From Lumnitzera littorea (lineage: Eukaryota > Streptophyta > Magnoliopsida > Myrtales > Combretaceae), in NCBI GenBank assembly GCA_024138015.1, contig JAMXBB010000004.1:4895700-4959699 (forward strand): 64,000 nt of DNA. The letters are read 5' to 3'. Below are positions 51,670-63,775 of this stretch, piece by piece; the first letter of the stretch is position 1, and each line of letters starts with the position of its first letter. The position numbers were made by a program, and so were the translations under genes. A model generated the notes under the pieces. The model did not search any database, was not told the DNA's origin, and saw only the letters and a list, made by a program, of their open reading frames with translations.

Positions 51670-53861
51670 ATGGCTCTAGAGGCTGTAGTTTTCCCACAAT
51701 ACCATTTTGGTTCCTCCTTAGGAGGGATCTCGAGTTTACTCGAGTTCGGCTCCGAAATGGAATTCGATCAAAACCATGATTTCCATTCCGAATTTTTCGA
51801 TGATGCTACTAATAATATCTCCCCAAGTAGTACTATAGATGAAATTCTAGTTCCCAACACTAGTACTACGACCATGAGCGACGATCGTCCCAAACGACGC
51901 CGTTCGAGGAGGAGGAAGAACAAACAAGACCTAGAGAATCAAAGGATGACACACATTGCTGTGGAGAGGAATAGGAGGAAGCAAATGAATGAGTATCTCT
52001 CGGTCTTACGTTCTTTGATGCCGGAGTCCTATGTTCAAAGGGTAAATTCAGTACTTTATTGTTTTCCGTCAAATTTGATTTAATGTCGTAAGACAATGTA
52101 CCATTGCAATTGCATAACATAGTAGTAGTAGTAGTAGTTTTTTTTTTTTTTTTTTTTAAATTAATTATTTTATTATTAGCGAGGAAAATTCAAATTCCGA
52201 TCCATTTGAATGAGATAAGTGGTAACGTCACTAAAAAAATTATAATAGTTTTAACGCATGATTACTATGGATTGCATGTTATGTTATAGATTGTGATGTT
52301 ACTGCATTTGACAGGGTGATCAAGCATCCATCATTGGAGGGGCAATAAATTATGTGAAGGAGCTAGAGCAGCAACTCCAATTACTTGGTGCACAACACCA
52401 AATCGAAGCAGACTCGGAGAACTTGGTGTTTTCTGATTCTTTTAGCTTCCCACAGTACTCGACAAGTTTAAGCCGCCATTGGGAAGACTCTCAGACCATG
52501 AATGATACGTTGATGGTGGCGTCTCCGTCGACGACCCGGTGCAATTCGATTGCAGATATTGAGGTTAGCATGGTGGAGAGCTATGCAAGTGTTAAGATAA
52601 GATCAAGGAGGAGATCAAAGCAGTTGCTGAAGCTGGTGTCTGAGCTGCATTGTGTTGGACTCACTGTGCTTCATCTTAACGTCACCACTGTCGAACAAAC
52701 GGTTCTCTACTCTTTCAGTGTCAAGGTCAGGATGAAAAGAAGTTTTAATTTCTTTTAACTAGATTTACATTCAAAATTTTTTTTTCCAATATTTAAAAAT
52801 ATTATTATTGCATCTCAGGAGACTTGTTAAACAAAGAAGAAAACATATCACCCTTTTTTTATAAGAAAAGTTTAAATTTTAGATACTTTATATTATTACG
52901 TACCCAACACCGTTTAACGGAATCCTATTTAAATGTAAAGGAAGGATTGCAACGGGGATATTTGAATTTAGTTTAGTTACATTATAATTAATTTGCTATT
53001 TTGATTTTGCCACTCTGCATTGCATTTGAATAATTCACCAACCATTTTTAAAAATTACATTTTTGGTACTTTTCTTAAAGCCACTATAATACAAAAATTT
53101 CTGTCAATGCAAAAGCAATAGAAACTGTTCACTATCCAGTAATATGTAAACAGATCGGGAATGAAACATGTGGATATTGAATTTTCTATCGTTGAAAATA
53201 TAGATGAAACGTGTATATTTTTAGAAAAATACCACTTTGGAGTTTGTATATAGGGAAAAAAATTATGGTAAGTCGTTTTCGATTTTAACACATGTCAAAA
53301 AAGTCGGGCAATATATGTTTACATATGATTTGTCCCATCCAATTTTATCTCCATCCAGGATCATGGAATTATTTGAATATTTGAATGCATGTAGATTCAT
53401 TTGATACCAATTGAAAATAATTATCCTTTTACATATATATGTTTGTTGATGGGTAAATGTTACATTAATTCTTAAACTTTATTTATTTTTATAATTAATT
53501 ATCTAAAACTCAAAAGTGTTAATTTAATATCTAAATTTTAGTTGTTTTTACGAACTTTTATCTATTTTTATAATTGACAATCTATGTTACATACTATAAA
53601 ATATAAACAAAAACGAAAAGTTTGTATTTATAAAAAGTAATTAATTATAAAAATAATAAATTTGAGGTACCAAGCAGGGCATTAACTCGATTCATGTGTT
53701 TATTATTATTATTTTTTTTTTTTTTTTTCTCTTTCTTGCAGGTGGAGGACGACTGTAAGCTGAATTCAGTGGATGAAATTGCGACATCAGTGTACCAGAT
53801 CTTAAGTAGGATTGAGGAAGATTCACTTTTTAGTAATACGACAAGTGATTCACTTCCGTGA
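51670..53861 (+). CDS. bHLH transcription factor, group Ia, bHLH94/bHLH96-like
   Basis: Three exons, 51670-52041, 52315-52725 and 53742-53861, join in phase 0 with GT...AG borders to give 300 residues ending in TGA. The start MALEAVVFPQ is the family's conserved N-terminus. A basic nuclear-localisation patch (about 74-85) precedes the bHLH domain (about 91-146). In the basic region QRMTHIAVERNRR carries H95, E99 and R103, the H-E-R set typical of G-box binders. Helix 2 starts GDQASIIGGAINYVKELE, right at the first exon junction. Residues about 203-295 (IADIEVSMVESYASVKI, then LLKLVSELHCVGLTVLHLNV) form the ACT-like C-terminal dimerisation region. Group Ia includes the stomatal regulators SPCH, MUTE and FAMA, but this sequence follows the bHLH94/96 pattern. 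All key residues are intact. Introns are 273 and 1016 bp, and a MITE lies in the second. A nuclear DNA-binding role is inferred from family. Confidence 0.93.
52121..52158 (+). repeat. (AGT)6 plus T-run in bHLH intron 1
   Basis: Six AGT units run directly into about 21 T. It lies within the 273-bp first intron, so length changes would not affect coding. Confidence 0.85.
53455..53692. mobile_element. Foldback MITE in intron 2 of the bHLH gene
   Basis: Left text AAACTTTATTTATTTTTATA then ATTAATTAT is mirrored near 53,628-53,675 by TAATTAATTATAAAAATAAT followed by AAATTTGAGGTACC. Arms are about 70-90 bp. It ends about 50 bp before the acceptor at 53741 and abuts the T-run that serves as polypyrimidine tract. 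It resembles, in arm style, the elements at 45.1 kb and 63.4 kb but is shorter and diverged. Confidence 0.5.
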
Positions 53862-54023
53862 CTTCTCAGGTCACATGTTTATCGTGCCTTCATCTTCCCT
53901 CTGGCAACTGAAATTTTTAATACTGAATTTTGTAATTATATCCCGCCATCATTTCTTACTCGGAGGCAGCCTTTTCTTCCTTCTACACTTTTTTTTTTTT
54001 TTTTTTCCCCCTTTCCTTTTTGT

Positions 54024-54029
54024 AATAAA
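54024..54029 (+). terminator. Putative polyadenylation signal of the bHLH gene
   Basis: AATAAA lies 163 bp after the stop codon, following a T-rich stretch (53,989-54,006). This is a plausible plant near-upstream element, without transcript support. Confidence 0.45.
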
Positions 54030-54840
54030 AAAACTCGGATGGGCTCGACTATGATTAATACTATAAGCTGGACGTTTCTGATACCACAGGCGCTTATAAA
54101 CGTACTTATGTTCTCATATTGTCGACAAGAATTGACTGTGCCCGTTCCTATTCATTTTAATTTTTAGTCTTGTGTCGTATCATATGGCTCGCAAAGTTTT
54201 TGGTGGTCTGTAAGATATTTGTATCAAGTGAGCAATATCTAATAAGCAGCTCCTGTTCATTGAATTGCAAATTTTGTACTGGTAACAGTTACTTTTATTT
54301 TGTTTATAGTGTTGTATTAGTTACTTTTTTTTTTTTTTTTTTTCCGATGAACTTGGATATTTCCATTACTTAAATCAACATAAGTACACACTGCATAAGT
54401 ACAGAAAAACAAAACTATTCACAAGAGGCCTTCAGCCTGCATCTATCACGTCCCTTTCACGAACACATGAACTTTTGCTGTTATAAAGCCGTGACAATTG
54501 CCGAGTCTTCCTGTCAGGATGATAACTCATGGACTATTTAAACTTTAGATATTCTTTTTAATTTCCTATCCAAAGTTTAAAGTGGTTAAATTTTATTTAG
54601 TAAATTTATTACCTCACATTTAATTGTTTTATACTTTGTCCGACATGAATGTACTATGTTAATTTTTTTCAAGATAACAAAGATAGTAAATTTAACCAGT
54701 AAATTTTTAATGGGTGTTGTTGATGAGCGAGCCTCCTCCATTGTAGAGACCTGCAAAAGGTAAGAACTAAGCTATATCAGGTACTGAAGTTGGTTCTAAT
54801 GTGATTACTATAATACTTAAATTTATAGTTGAGAAAAAAA
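54030..54840. other. Non-coding DNA downstream of the bHLH gene
   Basis: No gene was recognised. There is a T-run at 54,327-54,343. Confidence 0.5.
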
Positions 54841-54849
54841 AAATATAAA

Positions 54850-55685
54850 TCACAAGTCAAATCTTGAATCGAGCGGAATCGAATTGAAAAATTAATTTTT
54901 TGATGACCGCTGGTTCATGGTTTGATTCAGTTATATATAAACGGTTTATGGTTAAGTAAAGTAAGCCGAATCGAACTAAATCGTATGGTTAAAAAGAAAA
55001 ATTCATACAATTATTTTATATATTTTTCTTTCATTAATCTTCATGTAATTTATCAAATTTTTCATATCTTGTTCTTTTTTGTCTTACTTATGGATCAATT
55101 ATTAAAATTATATCGAGTGAGTTCCATCTAAAATTTCACAATTAAAAAATTTCCTTTTCTAAATTATTACTATTTTCTTATGTGTTTTCAAATTAAAAGT
55201 CTGAACTCGATACTTTTTACGTTCTTTCCTCTTTTTTTTAGTTTTTAGTATATCTCTTTTGATTTCTTCATATCTCTTATTCTCTTTTGGATGGATAACT
55301 TTATTTCTCACTTCTCGTTACTATTTGTTGAAACAAAGTCTTTTATTTTTATTTAATCAAGTCGAGCTTATTAAGATTTTGTGTAACCCTTTTTCAAGTA
55401 TCATTGAACATGATAAATGTAAAAGAATTTAATTGGAAATGTGTGAAAGTTTAGTCGAAAGAAAAATATGTTACTAGAAATGAAAACGTTTAGCGAAAAT
55501 TTAATATAAACGATTTGAATCCGACTAAACTAGTTTTTATTAGGTTTGAAAAATTTATGAATTGAATTGTATACTTAAGTTCGATTTAAAAAAAAAAAAT
55601 CAAACCGTTATATTAGATTTGGTTCAATAAGAAAAGGATAAAAATATATGAAACCGAATTGAATCACATCCATCTCCACTTAAAT
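54850..55685. mobile_element. Possible hAT-like miniature element
   Basis: The left side (AATCGAGCGGAATCGAATTG; TGGTTTGATTCAG; AAACGG) and the right side (AAACCG; GATTTGGTTCAAT; GAAACCGAATTGAATCACAT) have the inverted GAATCGAATT/AATTCGGTTT wording usual in plant hAT-type MITEs, around a non-coding centre. Ends and target duplication were not fixed. Confidence 0.4.
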
Positions 55686-55689
55686 CCAA

Positions 55690-57255
55690 AAGGATTAAAG
55701 GATAAAGAGAATGTAGACGGTGCCTAAGCGAGAATCCATTTTTTATTTGATGTCACACTTATAGAGGGACAACTAGGATGGATGAGGAAGATTAGTTAAT
55801 ACTCCAAGATCTCCTCTCTGACTCTCAATTTTGTGCAAAAAAGAATAAAAAATCATATGACTTATAGTGTTTGACTAGCCTTATTTAATAAGTTTTCTAG
55901 CCGTTCTTCATTTATAACATTAGCTCGACATGACTCACTTGAGTCAAGGCTAGATGACCTGGGATTGGAATGGGCACCCTATGTTTGCGCTAGGCCCAAG
56001 TTTTAGGTAGGTCATTTAGCGCCAATCTGGTGGGTTTAGAGAAAGCACGAGTCAATGCACCACCATTAAAGACGGAGCAATTTTATCCTTAAAATCGAAT
56101 TGCAAATTCAAAAAAAAAAAAGAAAAAAAGAAACAATAGTCCAATTACTATCACCATAATCAAGTATAAGAATTTTTCTGATATTAATTTCGTCTTGAAA
56201 AGAGTGTAAATTATGAACAGGAAACGAAAGTCGGTCTCTTATCACCAAAAAGGAGACCTATGAAGCTGCCTATGAAAAGGGGATAAAACATGAGAAAAAG
56301 CTGTCGTGAACACAGCTTTAGAAGCTCCTTGCCTTTGCTGCTGTGCAATTTTCTGCAAATTTCAACCTGTCTTTGACAGCTTTATTAGAGAAAAGAAACC
56401 TTTTTCCCTCATCCTGTATAGTTCTGAGAAGATTGGTCCCAAATGCTCCTTATTCATCGAGCAAAGAAGAAAGAGATGAAAGTAAACCATGATGTTTCGT
56501 TGGACCAAAAACTCGCTACAAGCCAAAAGGCCGTATGTATATGATGAGATCTCCTATAAAAAGCTTGGTGTTATATTTAGATATAGTATAGCCTACCACT
56601 TGTTATCAAATTTAGTTAATTCTTACATTTTAATTCGATTTAATAATAAAATCGATTAAGTCTAATCTTAATTAAATTGTGGTTAAACTCGATTCTACTT
56701 ATTTAATTTTTGATCATTTTATATATCAAGAGCGAACCGATCTAACAATATTACTTTTAACAAAATTTTATATATTATTATTGCGAATTCATTTTGTGTA
56801 TAGCAATATTCAAATCCGCCAATTAATGCTCTATTATATATATATTTATATATGTATATATAGAATCAGTAGATGTAAATGTGCGTTTAGCTTTGATTAT
56901 AAGGCGGTATTAGGTGCATGGCAAGAAAAGTATATGTTGGTGGTGTGAAATGTCTCTTTACACTCCTTACCGTTAGGAGTTAAAAAAATAAATCAATAAA
57001 TAATCGGACTGTAAAACGAAATTCAACTGAAGCAAAATTTGGTTTTTTTTTTTTTTTTTCTTCTTTTAATGGTTTGGTTTTAAAAAGTTTTTAAAAGCAA
57101 AGGGAATCAAAATATATGGTTGGTTCAAAGGATGAACCAATATAAACCGAAGAAACATAACCGAATTTTCATTCTTCTTTTCTTTGAGAAGATTCCTTCT
57201 CCAATCTTGCTCCTAAGTCAAAAAAAAAAAAAAAAACAATCTGTAAAAGCCAAAC
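55690..57255. other. Non-coding, with a GC-balanced patch at 56,214-56,540
   Basis: The patch at 56,214-56,540 has a more gene-like base balance but no long open frame and no motif I recognise. It could be part of a transcribed non-coding RNA or an old exon. A (TA)-rich run is at 56,836-56,862 and a T-run at 57,043-57,059. Confidence 0.35.
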
Positions 57256-57815
57256 TCATACAAACAAATACCAATCCCCACATACATGTAATTTTGAAAT
57301 CTTCCTAAATTTAATTCCCACATCATGCAACCTATCAACAAAATTCAATAAAATTAAAAATTTCTTTTTAGTGGCTCTAAGAATTTCATCATTGTCATCA
57401 ACTTCTAATTCATCAGGAAAAAAAAAATGATTTAAAATCTCGTTTATATCAAATCTCCACTGCAATTTCAACAACCTCTTCCTATTGAATTTTTAGAATC
57501 TTCAATTTTTCACACTCATCTACGACCTCATCAATAACACCTGATATTTTCATGCATCATCTCCGCCTCTATGGTAGCACAGTCAATCTCCCAATCAGTC
57601 TTTTCTGCTTTTAGAACTAATGGCTTAAACTTTTCAATAGGTATTTTCTCTAACCGACTCTTAAGCTTCTTCAACGTCTCCTCTATGCTTTCCGTCTGTT
57701 GTCATATTCCATGCACTTCATTTTCTCGAATACCTAAATTCTTCCTATAATAAACTCCTTGTCCCCTTCCACAAAACATATTATCACAAGAAATTCCATA
57801 GTCAACCAAACTCCG
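57256..57815 (-). pseudogene. Unrecognised charged-protein pseudogene
   Basis: The minus strand reads almost open from about 57815: LVDYGISCDNMFCGRGQGVY then YRKNLGIRENEVHGI, one TGA, then QQTESIEETLKKLKSRLEKI, PIEKFKPLVLKAEKTDWEID and CATIEAEMM. A frame change follows to GVIDEVVDECEKLKIL, and another to FDINEILNHFFFPDELEVDD and ATKKKFLILLNFVD down to 57256. The protein would be acidic/basic and helical, possibly coiled coil. With one stop and at least two shifts it is a pseudogene, but the shared codon texture over 180 codons argues that it once coded. I do not recognise the family. Confidence 0.45.
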
Positions 57816-60234
57816 TAAAATAATTTTTTTTATATCATAATTGATCCTCGATAAATCTCTCTCTCCCTCTATTTATTTATTTTATTCTCGAAAGAACGAA
57901 CACGACTCCATAGAAAGACTAACGATTTTATGAGGTCTTGTAAAGAAGAGAAATCGGAAAAAAGAAAAAAAAAAAATTCTTTGTAAACAGAGTACAAGAT
58001 AGATATGAATAACCAAATATTTATGAAAACCTAAACCCACTTATTAGCAAATCGTATAGAATCTAGACCCATTGGCTATAATTGAGTCGAGAACTAAGCA
58101 CAAAACAAATGGCACAAGAATTATAAATCCTTGATAAGTTCAATAACAGAGTAAACATTTCATTTTCATAAAACCCTATTGGCTTTTAGTTTGTTATAAG
58201 TTTAGTCTATTTATAAGTACAAAATAAAACCTTAATAATATAGGAAATAGTTTAATAAAGGAAACATAATAAAATGTTATAAATTTGGAAAAAATATCCG
58301 ACTACCATTAAAAGATATCACAAAAATACATAACACAATAAGGGCCTAAAAATAAAATATGTAAGCTAACTAAGAAAATGAAACTTTATAACATCGTAAA
58401 ACCCGACAGTTTGAACTCGGTTGTGAACACGCCACATCGACCTACCCAGCTCGTTAACTGCCCATGGTTGACCGCTTGCTCGAGTCTACAACCCAATCTC
58501 ATCTTCTGACTTTCTTTGTTCTTCTCTATCCACAAGTATTTGTCCAATTTTAACATTTTTTTTTTGTTTAAATCGGGTAAACTGGTGTGATTTGAAAATT
58601 AATTTTATTTTTAATTTGAGATTCTTGAACTCTTAGCTATACATATATCATTGATGCTTTCCGCTGATTTAAAAAAAAAAAAAACCACCAAATAGGGAAT
58701 ATAATCTGAACTAATTCAAAGAAATAAATACTCAAACCAACTTTAAGGCTGAGGGAAATTCTTAAGGTAAACCGTGAACTGGCGATTTACTAATAAGCTT
58801 TTTATCTTTCTATGAATGATCTCTTAAATATTTTGTTCTTCTATGAATTCTTTGATGATATAAAATTAACTTTTAGGTAATAACTGTATAGAAGTGGTAA
58901 AAGAAGAAATCGATCAACTTTTTTCTATATTTTGATAGCAATATATTTTATAATAATATTACCAAAAAGATCAGCATAATTTTTTAGATTTAATATTAAA
59001 TGGCCAACGCAAGGCCAAGTGTATCCCTTTAGACCAATAATAATTTAAAAAAGAATGATGTCTTTTCTTACTTCCACAAATAGTCACTCGTTTGAAATTT
59101 GCTTTGGCGTCTCGATCAAGGCAGTCGAATACTTCATAAAACAACCTTTTACCTAATACAGATTTTATGAGACATGCTTTGGCGTCTCGATCCACTTACA
59201 CTCAATGCTTTAAGTTGCTAATTATCATATTTAATCAAACTTTTAATTATCAAATTTATTACATCCTATTCTTAAGAAACTTAACATAGCAAATGCCAAT
59301 AGGACAAAACGAACAAGTAAAAGTATTATTTCATATCTTTCTTTCTCCTAAAATGCCTTCGATTTTTTAGTGTATCCATCTTTGAGAATTCCAATAATAT
59401 GCTTAAAACGTATCTAAAAGACATAAATAGTATACATACTTTTTCAGTTATTTTTATAACTAATAGATTTGTAAAACAAAGAAAAGATTCAAGGTGCCAA
59501 AGGTTTCTATCTGTATATAGAGAGTTTAGGTTTTAGGTCTCTTACTTTGAGAACTTTAAGATTATTTACAGATAAGTAATGGATGAAAATGGAAGGAGAG
59601 CCACTTTCCCATAATTCCCTGATGCTCTCGGATCTCTAGCTATCATGCAATTGCTCGTGCCGGAGAATCATAGAATGTTGTCTCAAGAATCTTGTCGGTA
59701 TTGATAGAAGAGGAATTGGACTTCACGCAAATGATGTAGTCTACAAAAAAGAGCATCATAAGAAAACGTTAAGGGGTTATTTGATATAGTCACTCTGATA
59801 TTTAATTTAGTTACGCATATTTGAAAAGTATGAGCGCTTGAGAGTAATTGGAAGATTTAAGTGTGCAAAGTATTAAATAGTTTACCATTAAACAATAATC
59901 TTATATTTATAGAGGACTGACGGCGATAGTTAAAAAGTAATTAACAAGTAAAGCTACTTCCATAAATATTGAAGAGTGGAATCATAGTGTTTAACGTGAT
60001 CTGAATAAATAGGAAGTGGTTGCTAACTTATACTCTTGAGCTTATCTAAAGTCATTTAGTTGTGGAGGTTAAGGAGCTAATGTCCTAAAAGATCCTATCA
60101 ACATGATCATTTGGTGTTTACCATATTAACTATCATGTTTCCTAAAGAAAATTACTTGTTTATAATCAAAATTTTAAAAAAATTTTAAAATATAAATAAT
60201 GTAAAAATAATTACCAAAATATTGAATTTATATT
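57816..60234. other. Non-coding tract with a short direct repeat
   Basis: No gene is recognised. An 18-bp direct repeat, TGCTTTGGCGTCTCGATC, occurs at 59100-59117 and again at 59176-59193. The open minus-strand frame through it codes CLDRDAKA-like text twice, as expected from the repeat. Confidence 0.5.
59100..59193 (+). repeat. 18-bp perfect direct repeat, 76 bp apart
   Basis: TGCTTTGGCGTCTCGATC is present twice in the same orientation. It is GC-richer than its surroundings, so chance recurrence is unlikely. Confidence 0.8.
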
Positions 60235-60329
60235 GTATCTTAAAAATACAATATTAATTTTTGTGTACCGTAGTTAAGTCGTATCTTGAAAATACGATAC
60301 TAATACAAAATATTGCATCTTAAATATGC
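60235..60329. repeat. Three mini-hairpins with covarying stems
   Basis: GTATCTTAAAAATAC (60235-60249), CGTATCTTGAAAATACG (60280-60296) and GCATCTTAAATATGC (60315-60329) share one layout: a 4-5 bp stem around a CTTRAA-type loop. The stem bases differ between copies but stay paired. Confidence 0.6.
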
Positions 60330-62620
60330 GACATAATATTAGTATTTTAGTAATTTTTTTTATAATTTATAATTATATAATTTTTTTTTTCTAAAATTAA
60401 TAGACATGTGTTTCACTCATATTTTCCCTATTATCTCGTACTCACGCACGCTAAGCCGGTTGAGTTAGAAGCTTGAAAATTCAAAACCAAAGTCTATAAA
60501 CAGATTCATTTTTATTACAAGATATAATTGTTTCACCTAGTAGTTTTTAAGTGTATAATTATATACCTACAAAACATTTTGTCATTTGCTAGTAGTGAAA
60601 TGGCTGTTTGGTTAAATCTAATCAAAGGATAAAAACCTAAGCAAGGAAATATATATATATATAAATATCCATCCGGATTATTACTTTATGCAACGTTATC
60701 ATGTGCTTTGTGAGAAATCATTTGAAAGAAAACTTTTAATGGCATATTCGTGACACAATCTATGGTTGATACTGAAAATATCTAATGATCTTCTTATAAA
60801 AATATCTTTATAGAAGGGGTAAAGTTTCGATCTGTCGCGTCTCCGGTGAATAATGACGTTTGAAAAATTGAGTGTAATTGGGGGTATGCACGGGTTCATT
60901 AAATGAATCTATAATAAGAAAACGAAACATATGGATGTGAGAAAATCTGATTAAGTCAAAGGGAAGATAATACTTGGATGTTAAGATTGGGATCAAGTCA
61001 GAACGATGTTTTCCAAATGAAAAATTGTTTTATGAATAAATAACAAACATCGATCGCATGAAAGAGACCTAGAGAAAAGTTCAACAAAAAGTTATGGTTA
61101 GTTTTTAGGCCAACATTTCAGCTAAATCTTTTGGTCGAGATTTTTTTGGGCCGACGATATTACAACGTACAAAATTAGGGATTCCAATTTCATCTATCTT
61201 CACTAAAGATTAATGTTTATTTTATTAAATAACTGCACCTTAGCCTTTGATTGAAGTTGATGATTTGGTTTTTCTCAAGTTAAGATTAAAATTATCCCAT
61301 GTTTTTCTTGTAATACTCTAGACCAAAAAAAGTGAATAACTATACAAATAAACACTAATAGACCCATTTCAACCATTTGATCCATAATTCTAAAAAATGC
61401 AATCGTGTATTAATAAGATATTCACTATCATTATTTTATAAACTACTACACAATCTCTTATAATTCATGTAGGATACTTAATTATAAAGTATTGTATTTC
61501 TACTGTACTTTTCTTTGTGTTGCTTTATTTTTTCGTGTGGTAATGAAGGCTTAATAAGATAGATAACAATATTTCCTATATTGATTTTTCATGAGAAAGA
61601 AATTTAGCAAAAACTTGAATAGTAGATAAATTAACTATAAATAAAGATGTGGAGGAAAATATAAATAATTTATCTAAACTTTAACCTATATACAGATTTA
61701 CCATTTGAGTTTTCAAATATTATAAATTATTTCTTTAAACTTTAATAAATTAGCAAATACACTCCATCTCAAGTTGTAAATAATTGTTTAAACTTTGATA
61801 TTGTTATAAAAACACCCTCTAAATTTATCAAAGTGTACCTTAAGACCCTTAAATTTTAACTATAATGTGTCTTTTTTTTTTAGTTAGAAATTAAAATATC
61901 TTTTATATTGCTAATTTATTAAAATTTAAGGGGATAATATGTAACATTTGAAAGTTTATATATGTAAATCACAGTGTTATTTGCAATATTTCGTAAAAAT
62001 ATTTATGAGAAAAACTCAAATATGATACATATGTTACGCATATCATGGTGTGTTAGTGGTTAGAAGACACCATTCTCGTGTTCCCCATTACTATGCAACC
62101 TTTTTTTTTTTTTTTTATTTCCCTTTTTTGGTTGCTTGTAGACTTGTGGCCTTATGAATGTTTACATCGTATTGACTTTATATGTCATATAATTTAAGCC
62201 TAATATCCTAGAACAAGCTCTATTTTTAGGGTTTTTGTTGCCCACCTGAGATTTGGAGATATTGTTGTGACGCTTCCAACTGTTTCGCTTTAGGACCTAA
62301 ACCATTGTCGTATTTACCTACATCTTGTATGGTTGGTGAACGCTATCCCCCATAGTGTGAAATTTTTCTATAAATTCTACAGTCCTCTTGAGGGACTAAA
62401 TGACGGCCATTAAGTTTGGTTTTATTTAAAATATTAATGATTGGTTGATTGAAAACCCTTTTATCTAGGCTTTATTTTTGAAGAATCTCTAAACCTAGCC
62501 TACGATGTCTTCATATCTATCTCCATGTTTCCTTGTTGGATTCAATGGATTTGATGACCCTAGATCTGCCCATCTCCTTCCTCATCATCATTGGTACCAA
62601 GAAAAAGACTAACCATACCC
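60330..62620. other. Non-coding A/T-rich tract
   Basis: No gene is seen. Repeated words of the AACTTTAA / TTTAAACTTT kind at 61,670-61,870 suggest worn MITE arms. T-runs are at 61,872-61,880 and 62,101-62,117. Confidence 0.5.
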
Positions 62621-62629
62621 TTCTAAGGG

Positions 62630-63030
62630 AGTTAAAATTTCATGATATAAATAAATCAAATCTTTTATACAAGTTAAATTTGATTGAATTCAAGTTAAAA
62701 GCCGAAATTAACTACTGGAGTGTAGTTGAAGTTTAAGACTATTTGGCTCGATAAATTTATGAATCTAATCAATCTCAAGTCGAGTTCATACCTGACTTCA
62801 TTTCGAGTTTGAATTTGAGTTTCCAATATAATTTAATTATAGATACAATATCACTTCAAAATAAAATGATAAGTTTAATCGAATCCATTTTAAACTTGTT
62901 AAACATTACTTTAAATAAAGCTCAAATTCAAAGATCAACTTCCAATTTTCAAATTGAGCTTGAGCCAAATATTTATGCAATCTTAATTCAACTTGATTAT
63001 ATCTCTACTCATACTCAACTTTAAGTCAAT
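62630..63030. mobile_element. Possible hAT-like AT-rich MITE relic
   Basis: The left text CAAGTTAAATTTGATTGAAT and the right text TTAATTCAACTTGATTATAT are imperfect inverses, with GAGTTTGAATTTGAGTT / CTCAAATTCAAAG pairs inside. Non-coding. The open frames over it are low-complexity. Confidence 0.35.
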
Positions 63031-63404
63031 GGGCAAGTATTTCGAATAGTTTGTTGACACGAAAAAGCCAGATAGATTCATTGTTAATAGTCTTTGATTA
63101 GCTGAAACCTAATGAAATTGGATTTTTTTTTCCTTCAAAATGTTAACCAATCTGTGGTCTTATGACATGAAACAAAATGCTTTACAATCTTTTGAGTAGT
63201 TAAATTTTATTAAATTATAACATCTAAACTACCCCTATATTGGAAAGCTTTTTCAATTTTATAGTTAAAGTTCAAAATTGTTAAATATTGCATTTAATCA
63301 AACTTTTAACTTATTGAAATTTAAAATTACTAAATATCATATTGAATCAAACTTTACTAATTATACCACTAGGTAAAAGCACAAAGGTAGTAAATTTAAT
63401 AGGA

Positions 63405-63775
63405 CCAAGAGCAATGTTATGGTTTATATCTCAACTTTGTTATTTTTTGCAATCATACATTTAAAATTTCAATTTATTTAATTATATATTCAATTGAAGA
63501 TTTGGTTGTCGTAATCTATACTTTAATTAATTTCAATTTATATTGTTAGTTTAATCAACATGATTTACCAAAAGAAATGGCTGCTTACGATCTTAGGGTA
63601 GGGCAGCTATGTCGTTAGTTAATTGTATCAAATAGATTAATGATATGAATTAGAGTTAATTGAAGTGTAGATTGTGATAATTAAAATTTTAATTAGGTGT
63701 ATAATTAGACAAGTTGAAATTTCGAATATGTAATTATAAAAAGTAGTAAAATTGAGATATAAATTACGACGTTGA
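63405..63775. mobile_element. Foldback MITE, family member 2
   Basis: The left arm (GGTTTATATCTCAACTTTG; TTTCAATTTATTTAATTATA; AATCTATACTTTAATTAATT) mirrors the right arm (AATTAACTCTAATT complement; GTGTATAATTAGACAAG; TTGAGATATAAATTACGAC). Arms are about 150 bp with a GC-richer centre at 63,560-63,620. The same arm words occur in the element at 45,056-45,525. No coding capacity. Confidence 0.65.

Noticed and set aside
51476..51679. Open frame of 67 codons overlapping the bHLH start, a possible uORF.
   Set aside because: The likely TATA-like site (51565) places the transcript start after this ATG, and the peptide has no recognisable feature.
56261..56276. TGAAGCTGCCTATGA resembles the start of miR167 (TGAAGCTGCC).
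   Set aside because: The match stops after ten bases and I see no complementary star arm within a hairpin distance.
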